This document shows positions 49,021-62,300 of a stretch of 64,000 bases of DNA, piece after piece. This DNA comes from Symbiodinium natans. Its lineage: Eukaryota; Sar; Dinophyceae; Suessiales; Symbiodiniaceae. The notes beneath the pieces were generated by a model, which worked only from the letters and a program-made list of their open reading frames with translations, did no database searches and had not been told where the DNA came from. The stretch lies in the NCBI GenBank assembly GCA_905221605.1, contig CAJNDS010001979.1:333501-397500 (forward strand). The letters are read 5' to 3'. Position 1 is the stretch's first letter. Each line of letters opens with the position of its first letter. The position numbers were made by a program, and so were the translations under genes.

Positions 49021-52000
49021 GGGGGGTTGGGGGCTTGGATGCTCAAAGGCTTAGGGGGTTTAGCGTCTCGGACCTTCTAAGACCAACCCTAAACCCTAAA
49101 CCCTAAACCCAGGCAAACGGAACCCATGGGAGGCCCAGTGCTCTCCAGATCCTACCTTTCCGACGGTGGCTTTCCCGAACCCGGAGGCAGCCTTTTCCGT
49201 CAGGGGGTTTCGGGTTTAAGGGCTTTACTTTAGGCTTTAGGGTTTAGGGTTTAGGGTTTAGGGTTTGGGGTTTGGGGTTTGGGGTTTGGGGTTTAGGGTG
49301 TCGGGTTTAAGGGCCAGAGGCTTTTAGGGCTTACTTGTTGTACAGTGCTTCTTCTGGGCTTCAGGAGTTCGGAATCTCAAAGCATAGGGCTTGCCTTCCC
49401 TACGGTTGTGTGGGTTATACCTACAAATCAAGGGGTAGCTACTACTAACATTTTAACCTGTGGGTAAGTAGAGGCCCAAGTACCCTAAACCCTAAACCCT
49501 AAACCCTAAACCCTAAACCCTAAACCCTAAACCCTAAACCCTAAACCCTAAACCCTAAACCCTAAACCCTAAACCCTACTAAACAGTCGAGTCCCAGGTG
49601 GGCGTTCAGGGATTCAGGTTGCAGAGAGGGCTTTTGCGGGATTTCAGTCCTCCCCCCGGTGTGGAGGCTCAGTTTTGAGGACAATTGGGCTTAGAAAGCG
49701 GTGGTGGGCATGCAAGAAGCTCGTGAACGGTTTTACACACTACAGGAGAAACACAGCAAGAAGCTGCAATCCAGGGCAGGGGGTGAACCAATCTGGATCA
49801 GTCCGAGTCGAACCCCGGCAAGGAGGGCCAGGAACCGGGCGACCCGACATGCTCTTGAGAAGATGCGGAGATTCTTTGACACCACAGACTTCCGCGATCA
49901 TTGAGACGGACTGGTCAAGACAGGTGATATGGCATAATGGGATTAGAGTGGCCGCCGGCTCCCTTGTGAACCACGAAGCTGAGGGTTTAGGGTCTCCGAT
50001 CTTCGCCCCAAGCCCACTAAGCTCACCTCAAGGGTTTTGGGTTTTGGGTTTTGGGTTGATCCATGATTTTTTTCAGTTTCGGGGTGTATCAAAAGAACAC
50101 TGTTTGGGGCGAGCCTGGATCACTTGCTCGAAAGGCCAGAGCTCGCCACCTTGGATCTCCAGTTGTCCTCAAGCCTACTTGGAGGTTCATGGGACTTAAT
50201 AACCACTTATAACTGTACTTATAACCCTACTTATAATTAGTATAACCCCTATAAGCCCCTTTAAGGGTATTATACGTCGGGTTATAAGTACAGTTATAAT
50301 TGGTTAGTAAGTACCATGAACCTCCAAGCAGACACCCAAAACAGTTACCTTGTCGGGTTCCCTAAACCCTGAACCCTAAACCCTAAACCCTAAACCCTAA
50401 ACCCTAAACCCTAAACCCTAAACCCTAACCCCGAGCAAAAACAACCTACCCCCCTAAACCGCAGCTTCGGGGCCGGGACCAAGACCCTCCGAAAAAGGGA
50501 ATCGCCATTTGGGCGCTTGGGGTCCAAGAACCAAAGTTTAGGCTAGGGTTTAGGGTTTAGGGTTTTGGGTTTTGGGTTTTGGGTTTTTAGGGTTTTTAGG
50601 GTTTTTAGGGTTTTTAGGGTTTAGGGTTTAGGGTTTAGGGTTTGGGTCCAAGAACCAAAGATCCCAACACTGAAAGCAGGAAGGGCAGGGGGCGCTGAAG
50701 CTGGCGTTCGAGGAGCACGAGGGTTTGGTGTTCGTTGGTTACGGTTTAGGGTTGGGATGTTCCCCCCTTATACGAACAGTCCGCAACAGTGATTATAGTC
50801 CCCATAGAATAATCCCTATTAAGGACTGTTAGCATAAGGGGGAACATCACAAGTTTAGAGTGTAGTCCCCCGAAGCCTTAAATAAAAACCTCACGGACCT
50901 CAAGCCTAGAAGCCCAGACCATCCAACTGGGCCTGACGTGCCTTTTTTGGTACCCCTATAAGGTTACTACATCGGGTATGACCCTCAACCGTAAGCCCCC
51001 CTAAAGATGAATGCGAACCGTATAAATTACTTTGACTTTGGAAGGTGGGATGTTGGCTCGTGGCAGGGTTTAGGGTTTAGGGTTTAGGGTTAAGGGTTTA
51101 GGGTTTAGGGGTTCAGGATTTGGGCTCAAGGGGGGCTCGAGGCCTCAGCCCTCTCGCCTGCTATGGAGTGGTTTTTGGGCTTGGCGGCTTCTGCTTTCAA
51201 AGTTCGGGGGCTTCAGGGTCTATATTACAATCATCATAGGGTTGTATGTCTGTTAGGTGGGCCAAACAGAGAATCTCTGTAATCAACCCGAGGGGGATTG
51301 TAAGGTCTATAGCCTAAATCATAAACCTCAAGCACTAAGCCCTGAACCCTACAGGGCTGAGGGTGAAGGAGATGGTCTGCTGATGCTTCTTGTCAGCTGC
51401 CACTGTGTACGCACGTCGTGAAGTCCATGATGTCCAAGCCCGAAGATTCCCGAACTCCCCAAGCGAGCACAACATCTGAAAGCCCTCAGTCGCGAGCCTT
51501 AGACAGAATACTAAGTCTCCTCTCTTCCCCCCCCCCCACACACAAACCAACAAGGAAACCAACAAGCAAACAAGCAAGCAAACAGGCAATCACAAGCTTA
51601 GCAGCCCAGATCCGCAACTCTACAAATCACACGCCTAATGCTAAACCCTAAACTCCCTTCATGTGAAGATCATGGTGACTAATAGTGGGTGTGCAGGGTT
51701 GCCTGCAGGAGGCAGATCGCAGCGGATGCCAGTTGGCCATGGCCCTGGGTGCTCGTGTTTTTGGGAGGACTACTCCTCTTCGCAGAGGGTCTGCGGCCAT
51801 TATTCCTATGACTATCGTTAGTACTATCAGCACTATGTTTTTCACACTAGTAGGTTTAAGAAGTTTGATGTATAGGGCTCAGGGGTAGCACGGGTTTCAG
51901 GAGCTCTAGGTGGTTTAGGGTTATAGAGCTTCAGGCTTTAGGCTCTTGTACTTCAAACCCGAAACCCTAGCCTCATGGGTTCCCTCACCCCTCTATACTA

Positions 52001-55000
52001 CCCCCCTCCCTAGGTTCCCCCTATAATTCGGGCTATGTAGGGATGGTTAAGCCTAATTAAGGTTATTTAAAGGGGGAACCTACGGGGGGGAAATGAAAGG
52101 AGGTGGGTAGTAGGGGAACCTAAACCCTAAACCCTAAACCCTAAACCCTAAACCCTAAACCCCCAAAACCCATGATAACCCGTACTGTGGCCTGAGGTTC
52201 TGGCCAACGACCCCGATGCCGATCGCCTTGCCGTGGCAGAGCGGCACGCCAAGGCGTGGGGGGGAAACGAAAGATGCAGAGTTTTAGCTTACACCTAAAC
52301 CCTAAACATTAAACCCTAAACCCTAAACCCGAAACCCCCAAAAAGGGGCAACCTAGACCATGTACCCTAAGCCCTGAACGCTTCAGCACAAGAGGTGGTT
52401 GGCTTCAGCTTTCGTCACGCTTAGGGTTTAGGGTTTAGGGTTTAGGGTTTAGGGTTTAGGGTTTAGGGTTTAGGGTTTAGGGTTTAGGGTTTAGGGTTTA
52501 GGGTGAGGCCCGAAGGAGGGCTTCGACAAGTGTGGTAGGGGTTATGTCCAGAGGAGGGGGAACATGAACATGCATGATGGTGTTGCCGTGGATTCTCATT
52601 CACATGTACGTCTACGTCACAGTGCCCCCTGCCTAGGTTCAGGGTTCAGGGTTTAGGGTTTAGGGTTTCGGGCTTAGGGTTTAGGGTTTAGGGTTTAGGG
52701 TTTAGGGTTACGGTTTCGGCTGCGTTGCCTTAACTATTTGGGTCCCTTACCGGGTACCTGACATAGCATGGAGCCTTACTTCTAGGAGACCCGGAAAGAA
52801 TCATAGCTGCAGAATGGGCCATATGGAAGAGAGGACTGGCGCAATTCTAAAATCACCGGAGTAGGGTTTAGGGTTTAGGGGCTTAGGGGTTTTGGGGTTT
52901 AGGGTTTGGGGTTTGGGGTTTAGGGTTTAGGGTTTAGGGTTTAGGGTTCAGGGCATCTTGCATGAGGGAGCATGGGCACAAGGCAAGGCACGCATGGGCG
53001 ATAGGGCCTAAGAGGGCTCCTCTAAGGGATACCAGGCTGGAGGACCCCTACAAGTAAGGACAGTAAGGTGCAAGGGACTCTGATTCATGGTATGTGAAGT
53101 TGTGCATCTGGGACACGCCCTTAACCCCCAAAGCCCGAAACCACTACGCAATGCCCAGCATCCTCACACCTCACTGCCCCAGACGCCCTGCGTGCGTGTA
53201 CTTGCTAATTCAAAGCTGCCCTGAGGGTTTGGGCCTTAGGGTCTACCACCCAAGCCGCTTAAACCCTTAAACCCGAATTAAGCCCTAAGCCCTAAACCCT
53301 AAACCCTAAACCCTGAACCTCCAAACTCGCCGGTTACATCTGTCGGCTTTCCCCCTGGCAGGGCGGCTGGAAGATTTTTACCGGCCGCTCAGTTTGCAGC
53401 GTGACCCCCAACCCCAAACCCCAAACCCCCATTTCTATAGCCCGATATTGGGTTTAGGGTTTAGGGTTTAGCATGGTACTTAAGGTTTAGGGTTTAGGGT
53501 TTAGGGTTTAGGGTTTAGGGTTTGGGGTTTGGGGTTTGGGGTTTAGGGAGGTCCATGGTACTTATTATCCGATCAACTATAATACAGTTATGACTGTACC
53601 TATAGCCACATTGGGGCACTTCAGGGCTTAGAAGTGGGTTATAAGTACAGTTATACTAAGTGCCATGAACCTACTTGTTTAACAAGTACCATGAACCTGC
53701 AGTTCAGGAACTTGGGATGTTCGCCCTTGTACTATTGCTAACTAACGCCAAGTATTGGGAGGTAGGTAAGTATGGAGAGGTCTTTTACAGGTGCTTGGGC
53801 TGCTTGGGTCCTTGGGTGCACAGGCACTTTGGCACTAGGTATGAGGATCTAGGGTTTAGGGTTCATGGTGTCAACACATACACAGCCCGATGTGCTATGT
53901 ACCCTAAGCCCTAAGCCCTAAGCCCTAAGCCCTAAGCCCTAAGCCCTAAGCCCTAAGCCCTAAGGTGTAGGCCTTAAGCCCTAAGCCCTAAGCCCTAAGC
54001 CCTAAGGTGTAGGCCTTAAGCCCTAAGCCCTAAGCCCTAGGCCCTAGGCCCTAAGCCCGAAGCCCTAAGCCCCAAAAACCAAAGCAGCCGACAAGGCCCC
54101 TAAACCCAAACCCTAAACCCTAAACCCTAAACCCTAAACCCTAAACCCTAAACCCTAAACCCTAAACCCTAAACCCTAAACCCTAAACCGACTGTGGTGG
54201 ACTCCGGCGAGCATTTGAACTGTCCAGGTTTAGGGTTACCGGGTTGGGATGTACCCCCCCCTGATACTAATATAGTAATTAAAAGGTTTAGGGTTTAGGG
54301 TTTAGGGTTTAAAGAGAGAGTCCTCTGAGCCCTTAAATAGTATATCCCGAACCCGCAGCTCCTAAACCCCAAACCCCTCTACCCCCCAATCCCCTAAGCC
54401 CTTAAAGCCCCGAAACCTCTAAACCCCCAAAACCTCTAAACCCAAAACCTCTAAACCCGAAAACCCCCCAAAACACCAACCCCCCAAACCCCTGAAAGCC
54501 CTAAACCCAACCCCCCCCCCCCCCCCCCCCCCCCTTAAAACAGCTCAAAAAAAAAAGAAAACCAATAAACCCCGCAACCCTAAACCCTAAGCCCCCTAAA
54601 ACAACCTCAACCCCGAAACCCTAAACCCTAAACCGTAAACCCTAAACCCCCTCTTTAGGAAATGAGCTGGGTTCGCTCCTGGGACACTGGACGCTTCTAG
54701 GACGCATTCCTCCTGTGTTACGCGTTTAAGGGTTCGTGTACAGGGCTTGGCTAAGGGTTTAGTAGGGTTTAGGGCTTAGTAGGGTTCAGGGTTTAGGGTT
54801 TGGGGTTTGGGGTTTAGGGTTTAAGGCTGTTTCAGAGTTCGGAGTTTCGGGGCTAGAGCGTTACTTTCTGGTCCAGGGAAGGTTCTAGGTGGGTCTTCAG
54901 GAACACGAAACCCTAAACCCTGAACCCCAAACCCCAAACCTTTTTTTGGCAAAGTCGTGATTTGCCAGGTCTTTCTTGGGCCTTGTGTGTGTTGCCAGGG

Positions 55001-55939
55001 TTTCTTTACGGGCGATTCTCTAAACCCTAAACCCTAAACCCTAAACCCTAAACCCTAAACCCTAAACCCTAAACCCTAAACCCTAAACCCTAAACCCTAA
55101 ACCCTTAAAACAAAACCTTGGGGACTTAGGGATGGTAAGGCTTTCCAAGCCAGAGGACGGGCCTGAAGCTTGCGGGGTTTAGGGTTTAGGGGTAGGTTTC
55201 AGGGTTCAGGTTTCAGGGTTCAGGGTTCAGGGTTCAGGGTTTAGGGTTTAGGGTTTAGGGTCTAGGGCAGGGTCTAGGGTCTAGTGTTAGGGTTTAGGAC
55301 AAATTCCAGGCTGTTTCTAGCGCGGTTTAGGGTTTAGGGTTTAGGGTTTAGCGTTATATGTTGCTACGCCTGCACACCGTCCAAGGCACCAACGCATGCT
55401 GTGCGCGCTTGGTGGCACGGGCCGCTCCCAAGACCCGCAACACGCAACAGCAGGCGGGACACTGTCCCGAAAACGCCGATCATGAGGAGCATGCAGCGCT
55501 GTCAGAAGTCCCTGCTGGTTTGCACCATCGAACATCGTGGCAGCAGCGTGTATTGCCAGGTGGAGGCATGGGGCGCGCACGCAGTGGCGTTGGCAGAACG
55601 CATCCGCGCGCTGGTCAGGCAAGACGGAGACGCCCGCAAGGAGAACGATCCTGAAGCTCGGGGCGCGCGGTGGGCTATGGGCGGAATGTCGTTTGCAGGG
55701 ATAATCCTAAGGGCATAGGATGGTAGCCCTAAACCCGAAACCCTAAACCCTAAACCCCAAATCCTATGAACCTTAAACCGAAAACACTGAAGTCCGAGGT
55801 GGAGATGCTGGCGGCGGCGGAATCCCACCAAGGACGCCAACTTGGTCTGCAGCCTGGTAAGCACCCGCCTTCAGGGTTTAGGGAGTTTAGGGTTTCGGGT
55901 TTTGGGTTTTAGGGTTTAGGCTTTGAAGGGTTTGAGAAG

Positions 55940-55973
<34 letters not shown>

Positions 55974-56254
55974 GCTCTGATGCGACCCCTCGTTTCTGAG
56001 CTTTTGAGAAGGGTTTGCGAAGGGTTCAAGGAGGGTTTGAGGGGGTTTGCAAAGGGTTTGAAGGGTTTGAAGGTTTGGGGTTCAGGCTTTAGGGTCTAAT
56101 TAGGGGTTAGGATTTGAAGCGCTTCAGGGTTTTTAAGTCCCGGGGCTACAACCCCCAAGCCCTGGACACCCGAAAACCTTGGAATCACCAGAAACCCATG
56201 AGCGTTAAAACCCTAAACCCTAAACCCTAAACCCTAAACTCTGAACCCTAAACC

Positions 56255-56300
<46 letters not shown>

Positions 56301-59300
56301 ACCCAAGCCCCGATAGCCTCGAGGCATGGTCGCGAGCGCGGTGTCCTCGAAGTTTCTGCACCTGGGCCCTGGGTTGAAACCCAGGTTTGGGGTTTAGCGT
56401 TTAGGGTTTAGGGTTTAGGGCTAGGGTTTAGGGTTTAGGGTTTAGGGTGATGGAGACTAAGATGCTTAGTGCAAGGGGTCGGGGTTTAGGGTTTAGGGTT
56501 TAGGGTTTAGGGTTTAGGGTTTAGGGTTTAGGGTTTAGGGTTTAGGGTTTAGGGTTTAGGGTTTAGGGTTTAGGGTTTAGGGTTTAGGGTTTAGGGGTAG
56601 CGTTTAGGGTTTAGGGTTTAGGAGTTAAGCTTTAGGGTTTGGGGTTTGGGCTTTAGGGTTCAGGGTTTAGGGGTAGGGTTTAGGGCTTAGTGTTTGAGGT
56701 TTGGGGTTTTGGGTTTGGTTATCAAGGCTTACCCTTAAACCTTAAGCCCTTGACCCGAGGGGTTGTAGGGTTTTAGGGTTTGGGGATTTTGGGAACACTT
56801 CATATTTAGAGGTTTAGGTGTTTGGCATTTAGACTAGGGTTTGAGGCTTAGGTTTTGGGGTTTAGGGTCCAGGTTTAGGGTTTTTGGTTCAGGGTTTAGT
56901 AGTGTAACGCAATGCAAGCACCGAACAAAGAACCCCCTAGTGAAGGGGGGTTTTCTGGTCCTTAAACCGTAAACTCCCCCCCCCCCCCCCCTTGGAGCAC
57001 CCGGTGGTCTGTTTAACACAGGGTTTCTGTCCGTGCTTTTCCTGGTTTCAAGAACCGTCACACTGATCACAAGACCCATTCGGACCTTCGAACTATAACG
57101 CATGCAGTATCTCACTTGAAAATAATTCCCCCCCCCCCCATAAGATGTGTAACCCTAAGCCCTGAGCCCTAAACCCTAAGCCCTAAAGCCTAAAGCCTAA
57201 AGCCTAAAGCCTAAAGCCTAAAGCCTAAAGCCTGCACCCTATGTGGGGTTCTTAGGGCCCGAGGCAGACGGTGGCCGCAAAGGAGGGCTTCCGCTTCGTG
57301 GAGACGCTCACGGGCTTCAAATGGTGCCGCGGCTAAGGGTTTAGGGTTTAGGGTTTAGGGTATAGGGTATATAGGGTTTAGGGTTTAGGGTTTAAGGTTT
57401 GGGGTTCAGGGTTCAGGGTTTAGGGTTTAGGGTTTAGGGTTTCGGTACACAACCGTGCCCCCCAAAACACCGAGACTTGGGGATTTAAAGCTCCTGCTGG
57501 CGAATACCCAGCCAGGTTTGCACGATCTAAGCCTAGCACACCACCACGTCCTCCTGTTCAGGTCTAAACCCTAAACCCTAAACCCCAAAGCGACGACTCT
57601 GGGAATCTTACGCGAGCTTGCAGGGGGAGGGGGGGGGGGGGGGCTCAAGAGGGTCCTTGGGGTTTCAACTCGCGTTTGGAACCTGGGGATTAGGGTTTAG
57701 GGTTTAGGGTTTACGGTTTGGGGTTTGTGGTTTGGGGTTTGGGGTTTGGGGTTTGGGGTTTCCTGGGTTTGGGGTTTGGGGTTTGGGGTTTAGGGTTTAG
57801 GGTTTGGGAACCTGGGGAGGGTTTAGTAGGAATTTGGGTTTAGGGTGTTTTGGGATTTGGGGTTGCGGGGGGTTTAGGGTGTAGGGGTTTTGGCGTTTCG
57901 GGATTTGCGGTTTAGGGTTTGGGGTTTAGGGTTTTGTGGTTTTGCGGTTTTGCCTTAAGCAAACAAATCTGCGTAGAATCCTGGCCTGGAGGCTTCAGGG
58001 TTTAGGGGTGTAGGGCATGGGGTAATGCTCCAGAACTTTCAGTTTTGGGTTGCTTTTCCCTAAGCCCAAAACCCTGAGGCCGAAACTATCTTCAAGCTCA
58101 GCCCTAGACCCAATTTTGACCAGCCCACCACAGTTTAGTGGGGCGCTTACGACAGATTGCAACACCATTTATACGTCGGCAGCACTGGTGCCAAAGTCTC
58201 CGACTCGGGAGGACAACAGAGCAGGAAGCATGACAGCGTACAGGCCTCCAAGTTGGTCAGTGCAGAGGTACTGGCACCTTTGGCATCCCCGCTGGCCGGC
58301 AGCCAAATACACCATTGATTCAGCCATTTCACTGGCACCTCACTGGCACGTGCTGGGGCTATGTCCACGTCAAGGTTTGACAAGCCACCGCGGAAATGGT
58401 CGAGCAGGCAGACATCGCGGACCTACAACCATTTCCCTTTCAACCCTATCATTCATTTGCAAAAGTGCACCCCTGGGTGTATTTATGGTTTAGGGTTTTG
58501 GGCAGCCAGTCAAGGAACTCTGGCGCTATTCGCTCTTTTTGAGTCAGAGCTTGCTCCAGCCCTGTAAGAAAGCCTCTGGACACACAACCTAGACCCTAAG
58601 GTCTGTTGGGAGATTCTCATCGTTGGCTATAATGATTTCCATAGAGCAGTTGAGAAATAAAGCCCTAGAAATCCTCCAAAACCCTCTGAGCTATAAACCC
58701 TGAACCCTACAACCCCACACCAAAAAAACCCGAACCGTAAACGCCCGAACCTCTCTAGAAACCCTGCACAATTGGGGTTAAAAGTGCCCTGAACCTCCAA
58801 GTATGAACCCAAACTGCATCCCAACATGCCCCCGAAAGCCATACAAACCCTGGGCCCTAAACCCTGACATGCTAACCCTGAGTTTAGGGTTTAGGGTTTA
58901 GGGTTTAGGGTTTAGGGTTTAGGGTTTAGGGTTTAGGGTTTAGGGCCCGAATGCCACGGTCGAGGATGGGCTCCAAGTCTGCCGAGCTGCGCGCCGAGGG
59001 CTACGAGGCGCCAGAGCTGCGGTGGGGTTTCGGGCTTAGGGTTCGGGGTTTAGGGTTTAGGGTCTAGGGGTTTAGGGTTTAGGGTTTAGGGTTCAGGGTT
59101 TAGGGCTTAGGGTGTAGGGGTTTAGGGTTTAGGGTTTACAATTAGGGGTTTGGGGTTTCGGGGTTAGGGCTTAGGGTTTTGGGCTGAGGGCTTAGTAATA
59201 AAAAAAAAAATCCTGGGTGGGGTTGAAGGCTTCCTGTGGGGTCTCTTAACTCCTAAAACCTCCAGACGCTGAACCCTTCACCTGGAACGCAAAACCCGAA

Positions 59301-62300
59301 AACCCATGAAGACTTAAACCTCCAAAAGCCCGAACCCTAAACCCTAAACCCTAAATCCTAAACCCTACACCCTAAACCCTAAACCCTAAAACCAGAACCT
59401 TCAACATCCCAATCCCTGTAATACCACCAAGAGAAAACATGGACTGCTAAACATAGATTTCATGCAACAGACCAAGACCCTCACAGATTCAGGGAGAGTG
59501 GAGAACACCACTTACGTAACTAAGGATCTAGGTATCCCATATGATTGTCGCTTCACGAATAGAGTCTTGAGGGATTATATAGGCGCATGCAGTTCCACCA
59601 TTCGATATCCCTAAGCCCTAAACACTAAACCCTACCTAAGCCCTAGTTCGTTCAGAGCCAGCAAGACGAAATTTAGGGCTTTTTCACGTTTAAAAAACCT
59701 AAACCCTATTTCGTTCAGAGCCAGCAAGACGAAATTTCGGGTTTTTTAACGTTAAAAAAAAACCTAAAACCCTAAACCCTAAACCCTAACCCCTAAACCC
59801 TAAACCCGAGCTCGTTCAGAGCCAGCAAGACGAAAGGTGATCTTTGCATACGAGGAGGCGATTGGCTTCTGCATCGGGGACATGGTCAAAGACAAGGAGC
59901 TGGCTTTGAGGTAATGGAGGTTGAGGGTTGAGGGTTGAGGGTTTAGGGTTTAGGGTTTAGGTTTTAGGGTTTAGGGTTTAGGGTTTGGGGTTCAAGGTTT
60001 AGGGGTTGAGTTCTTGATTGTCCTAAGCACTGCAGAGACCGAAGCTGCAAAAGGCCCCAAGATACCCGATCTGGAAATGCCTAGGACACTATACGACGAT
60101 ACCAGCTACTTAGGAGCTTCCTGGGCAGTTAGAGGTAGGGGTATAGGTATGGTAAGTCGTACACCGGTTTTACCTCGCGTTTCTCGGGTACTGTTCACCT
60201 TTCTTGCAACCATCCATCAAGCCTCAGAGTCTTGCTGTATGTGCCAAACAACATCTAGCTTATAACCCTTACAACCCCCATTCTACACCCATGGAGGACC
60301 CTTATCAACCTAGCTTGGACATAGGGCCTGGGTAGGTAACCTTTAACCTTTCTGGTTATATAGAATCCTACTTATCTAGAATCCTACTATATACAAAAGC
60401 TTGAATTCAGCCCCTCAGTTGAAGGGGCTACAAGTAGCTTAGGTGGGTTGAAAGTAAGGATTTAAGTTACTGCTAGCCTTGCTTCGCATCTACCTTGAGC
60501 CTTCAAGTTCAACCCCTAAACTGCTCTATGTCCCAAACCCCCCAAAACCCTAAACCCCCCTAAACCCTAAACCCCCTAAACCCCCTAAACCCCCTAAACC
60601 CCCTAAACTCTAAACTCCCTAAACCCTAAACCCTAAACTCCCTAAACCCTAAACCCTAAACTCCCTAAACCCTAAACCCTAAACTCCCCCCCCCCCCCCC
60701 CCCCCCCCAAACCCCTAAAACGTGCTGACGTCCCAGGATGGTGTCACCGCGGCCGCCGTCTTCGTGGACATGGCCAAGGAGTTGCGCAAGGTGGCGCGGC
60801 TCGCAGACTCTATTTAGGGTTTAGGGCTAGGGTTTAGGGTTTAGGGTTTAGGGTTTAGGGTTTAGGGTTTAGGGTTTAGGGTTTAGGGTTTAGGGTTTAG
60901 GGTTTAGGGTTTAGGGTTTAGGGTTTAGGGTTCAGGGTTCAGGGTTCAGGGTTCAGGGTTCAGGGTTCAGGGTTTAGAGTTTAGGTCTTGGGTTTAGGGA
61001 TGATTGTAGGATTTAGGGTTTGTAGGGCTTATAAAGTTTAGGGTTTAGGGTTTGTAGGTTTAGGGCTTGTGTTCGACCCTACAAACCCTACAAACCCTAC
61101 AAACCCTAGAAACCCTACAAACCCTACAAACCCTACAAGCCCTAAGCCCTAAAAGCCCAAAGCAATCAAGCCTTGAAGCCGGGCTGCAGGACTTGGATGT
61201 TTCTGGATTTTGTGGTCCCTGTGGTGTTGGGGGGTTTCAGGCTTTGGGGGGGCTTGCGGGCTTAGGGCATGTAAAGGTTGCTTGCGGATAGGACCCCCGG
61301 GCCCCGGAGCTTAGCTTATAGGGTGTTTATAGGGTGTCCAGACTGAGCCTGAAGAAAAGTCTAGGGTTTGTAGGGTTTAGGTTACAGTAGGGTTTTCGGG
61401 TCCTAAGCCCGAAACCCTAACCCCTGAGCCCGATAAACTCAAAACTCAAACCCTAACCCCAACATGGAGATTCAGGTAGAGTTCAGCTCAAAGAGCTCGG
61501 TAGCCAGAAAGATGTTGAGCCTGGTAGCCCAGTGGTACCCTTTTACCCTCTTTTTGGTTATGGGTTCCCTTGGTAAAAATAACCCACCCCAAAAAGGGTG
61601 CCCTTATTATAGCATGGTGAGTGGCCTACCAAGTGAGGCTTGCCGAAGCTTAGTTTTATTGGGGGGGGGAGGGGGGTGAGGGGGCTCTTGGATGTCGGAG
61701 GAGGTTTTCGTTTACAAGCGGTGGCACTCTACTCTAAACACGCTCAAAACCCCCACAGCCTTCCTTCCTTCCGAAAACTATGTACACCCCAAACCCTAAA
61801 TCCTCAAGCCCCTGTAACCTGAACTTCTTCGCCAGTTAAAACAAGAAACTCCTCGAGACTTTCCTCGAAACTTTTCTCTCGACACTCCACTCCTCGAAAC
61901 TTCCCCCGGGCCTGAACCCTTGAAGATTTCAATAAACCAAAAACCCTAAACCCTAAAAGCCCCCAAGTCTCCTTAACTCCCACACAAGATGCCCTCAGCG
62001 CAGGAGGGTTTGACCTGCCAAGACCAACTTCGGCGGCTCTATTCCGCGTCTTGGAGCAAGAGGGGTTTAGGGTTTGGGGTGTAGGGTTTAGGGTTTAGGG
62101 TTTATGGTTTAGGGTTTAGGGTTTAGGGTTTGCTGTTCAGGGTTCATTGCTCAGGGTTCAGGGTTGGAGGGGGGCCCCCTAGAGTTAAAGAGGGGATCAC
62201 TTAAGTTCTCATACACCCAAGTTAGGGCCCTTAACATCCACCCTTAACTCTACACCCTACACCCTAAACCGTAAACCCTACACCCCAACCCTAAACCTTC

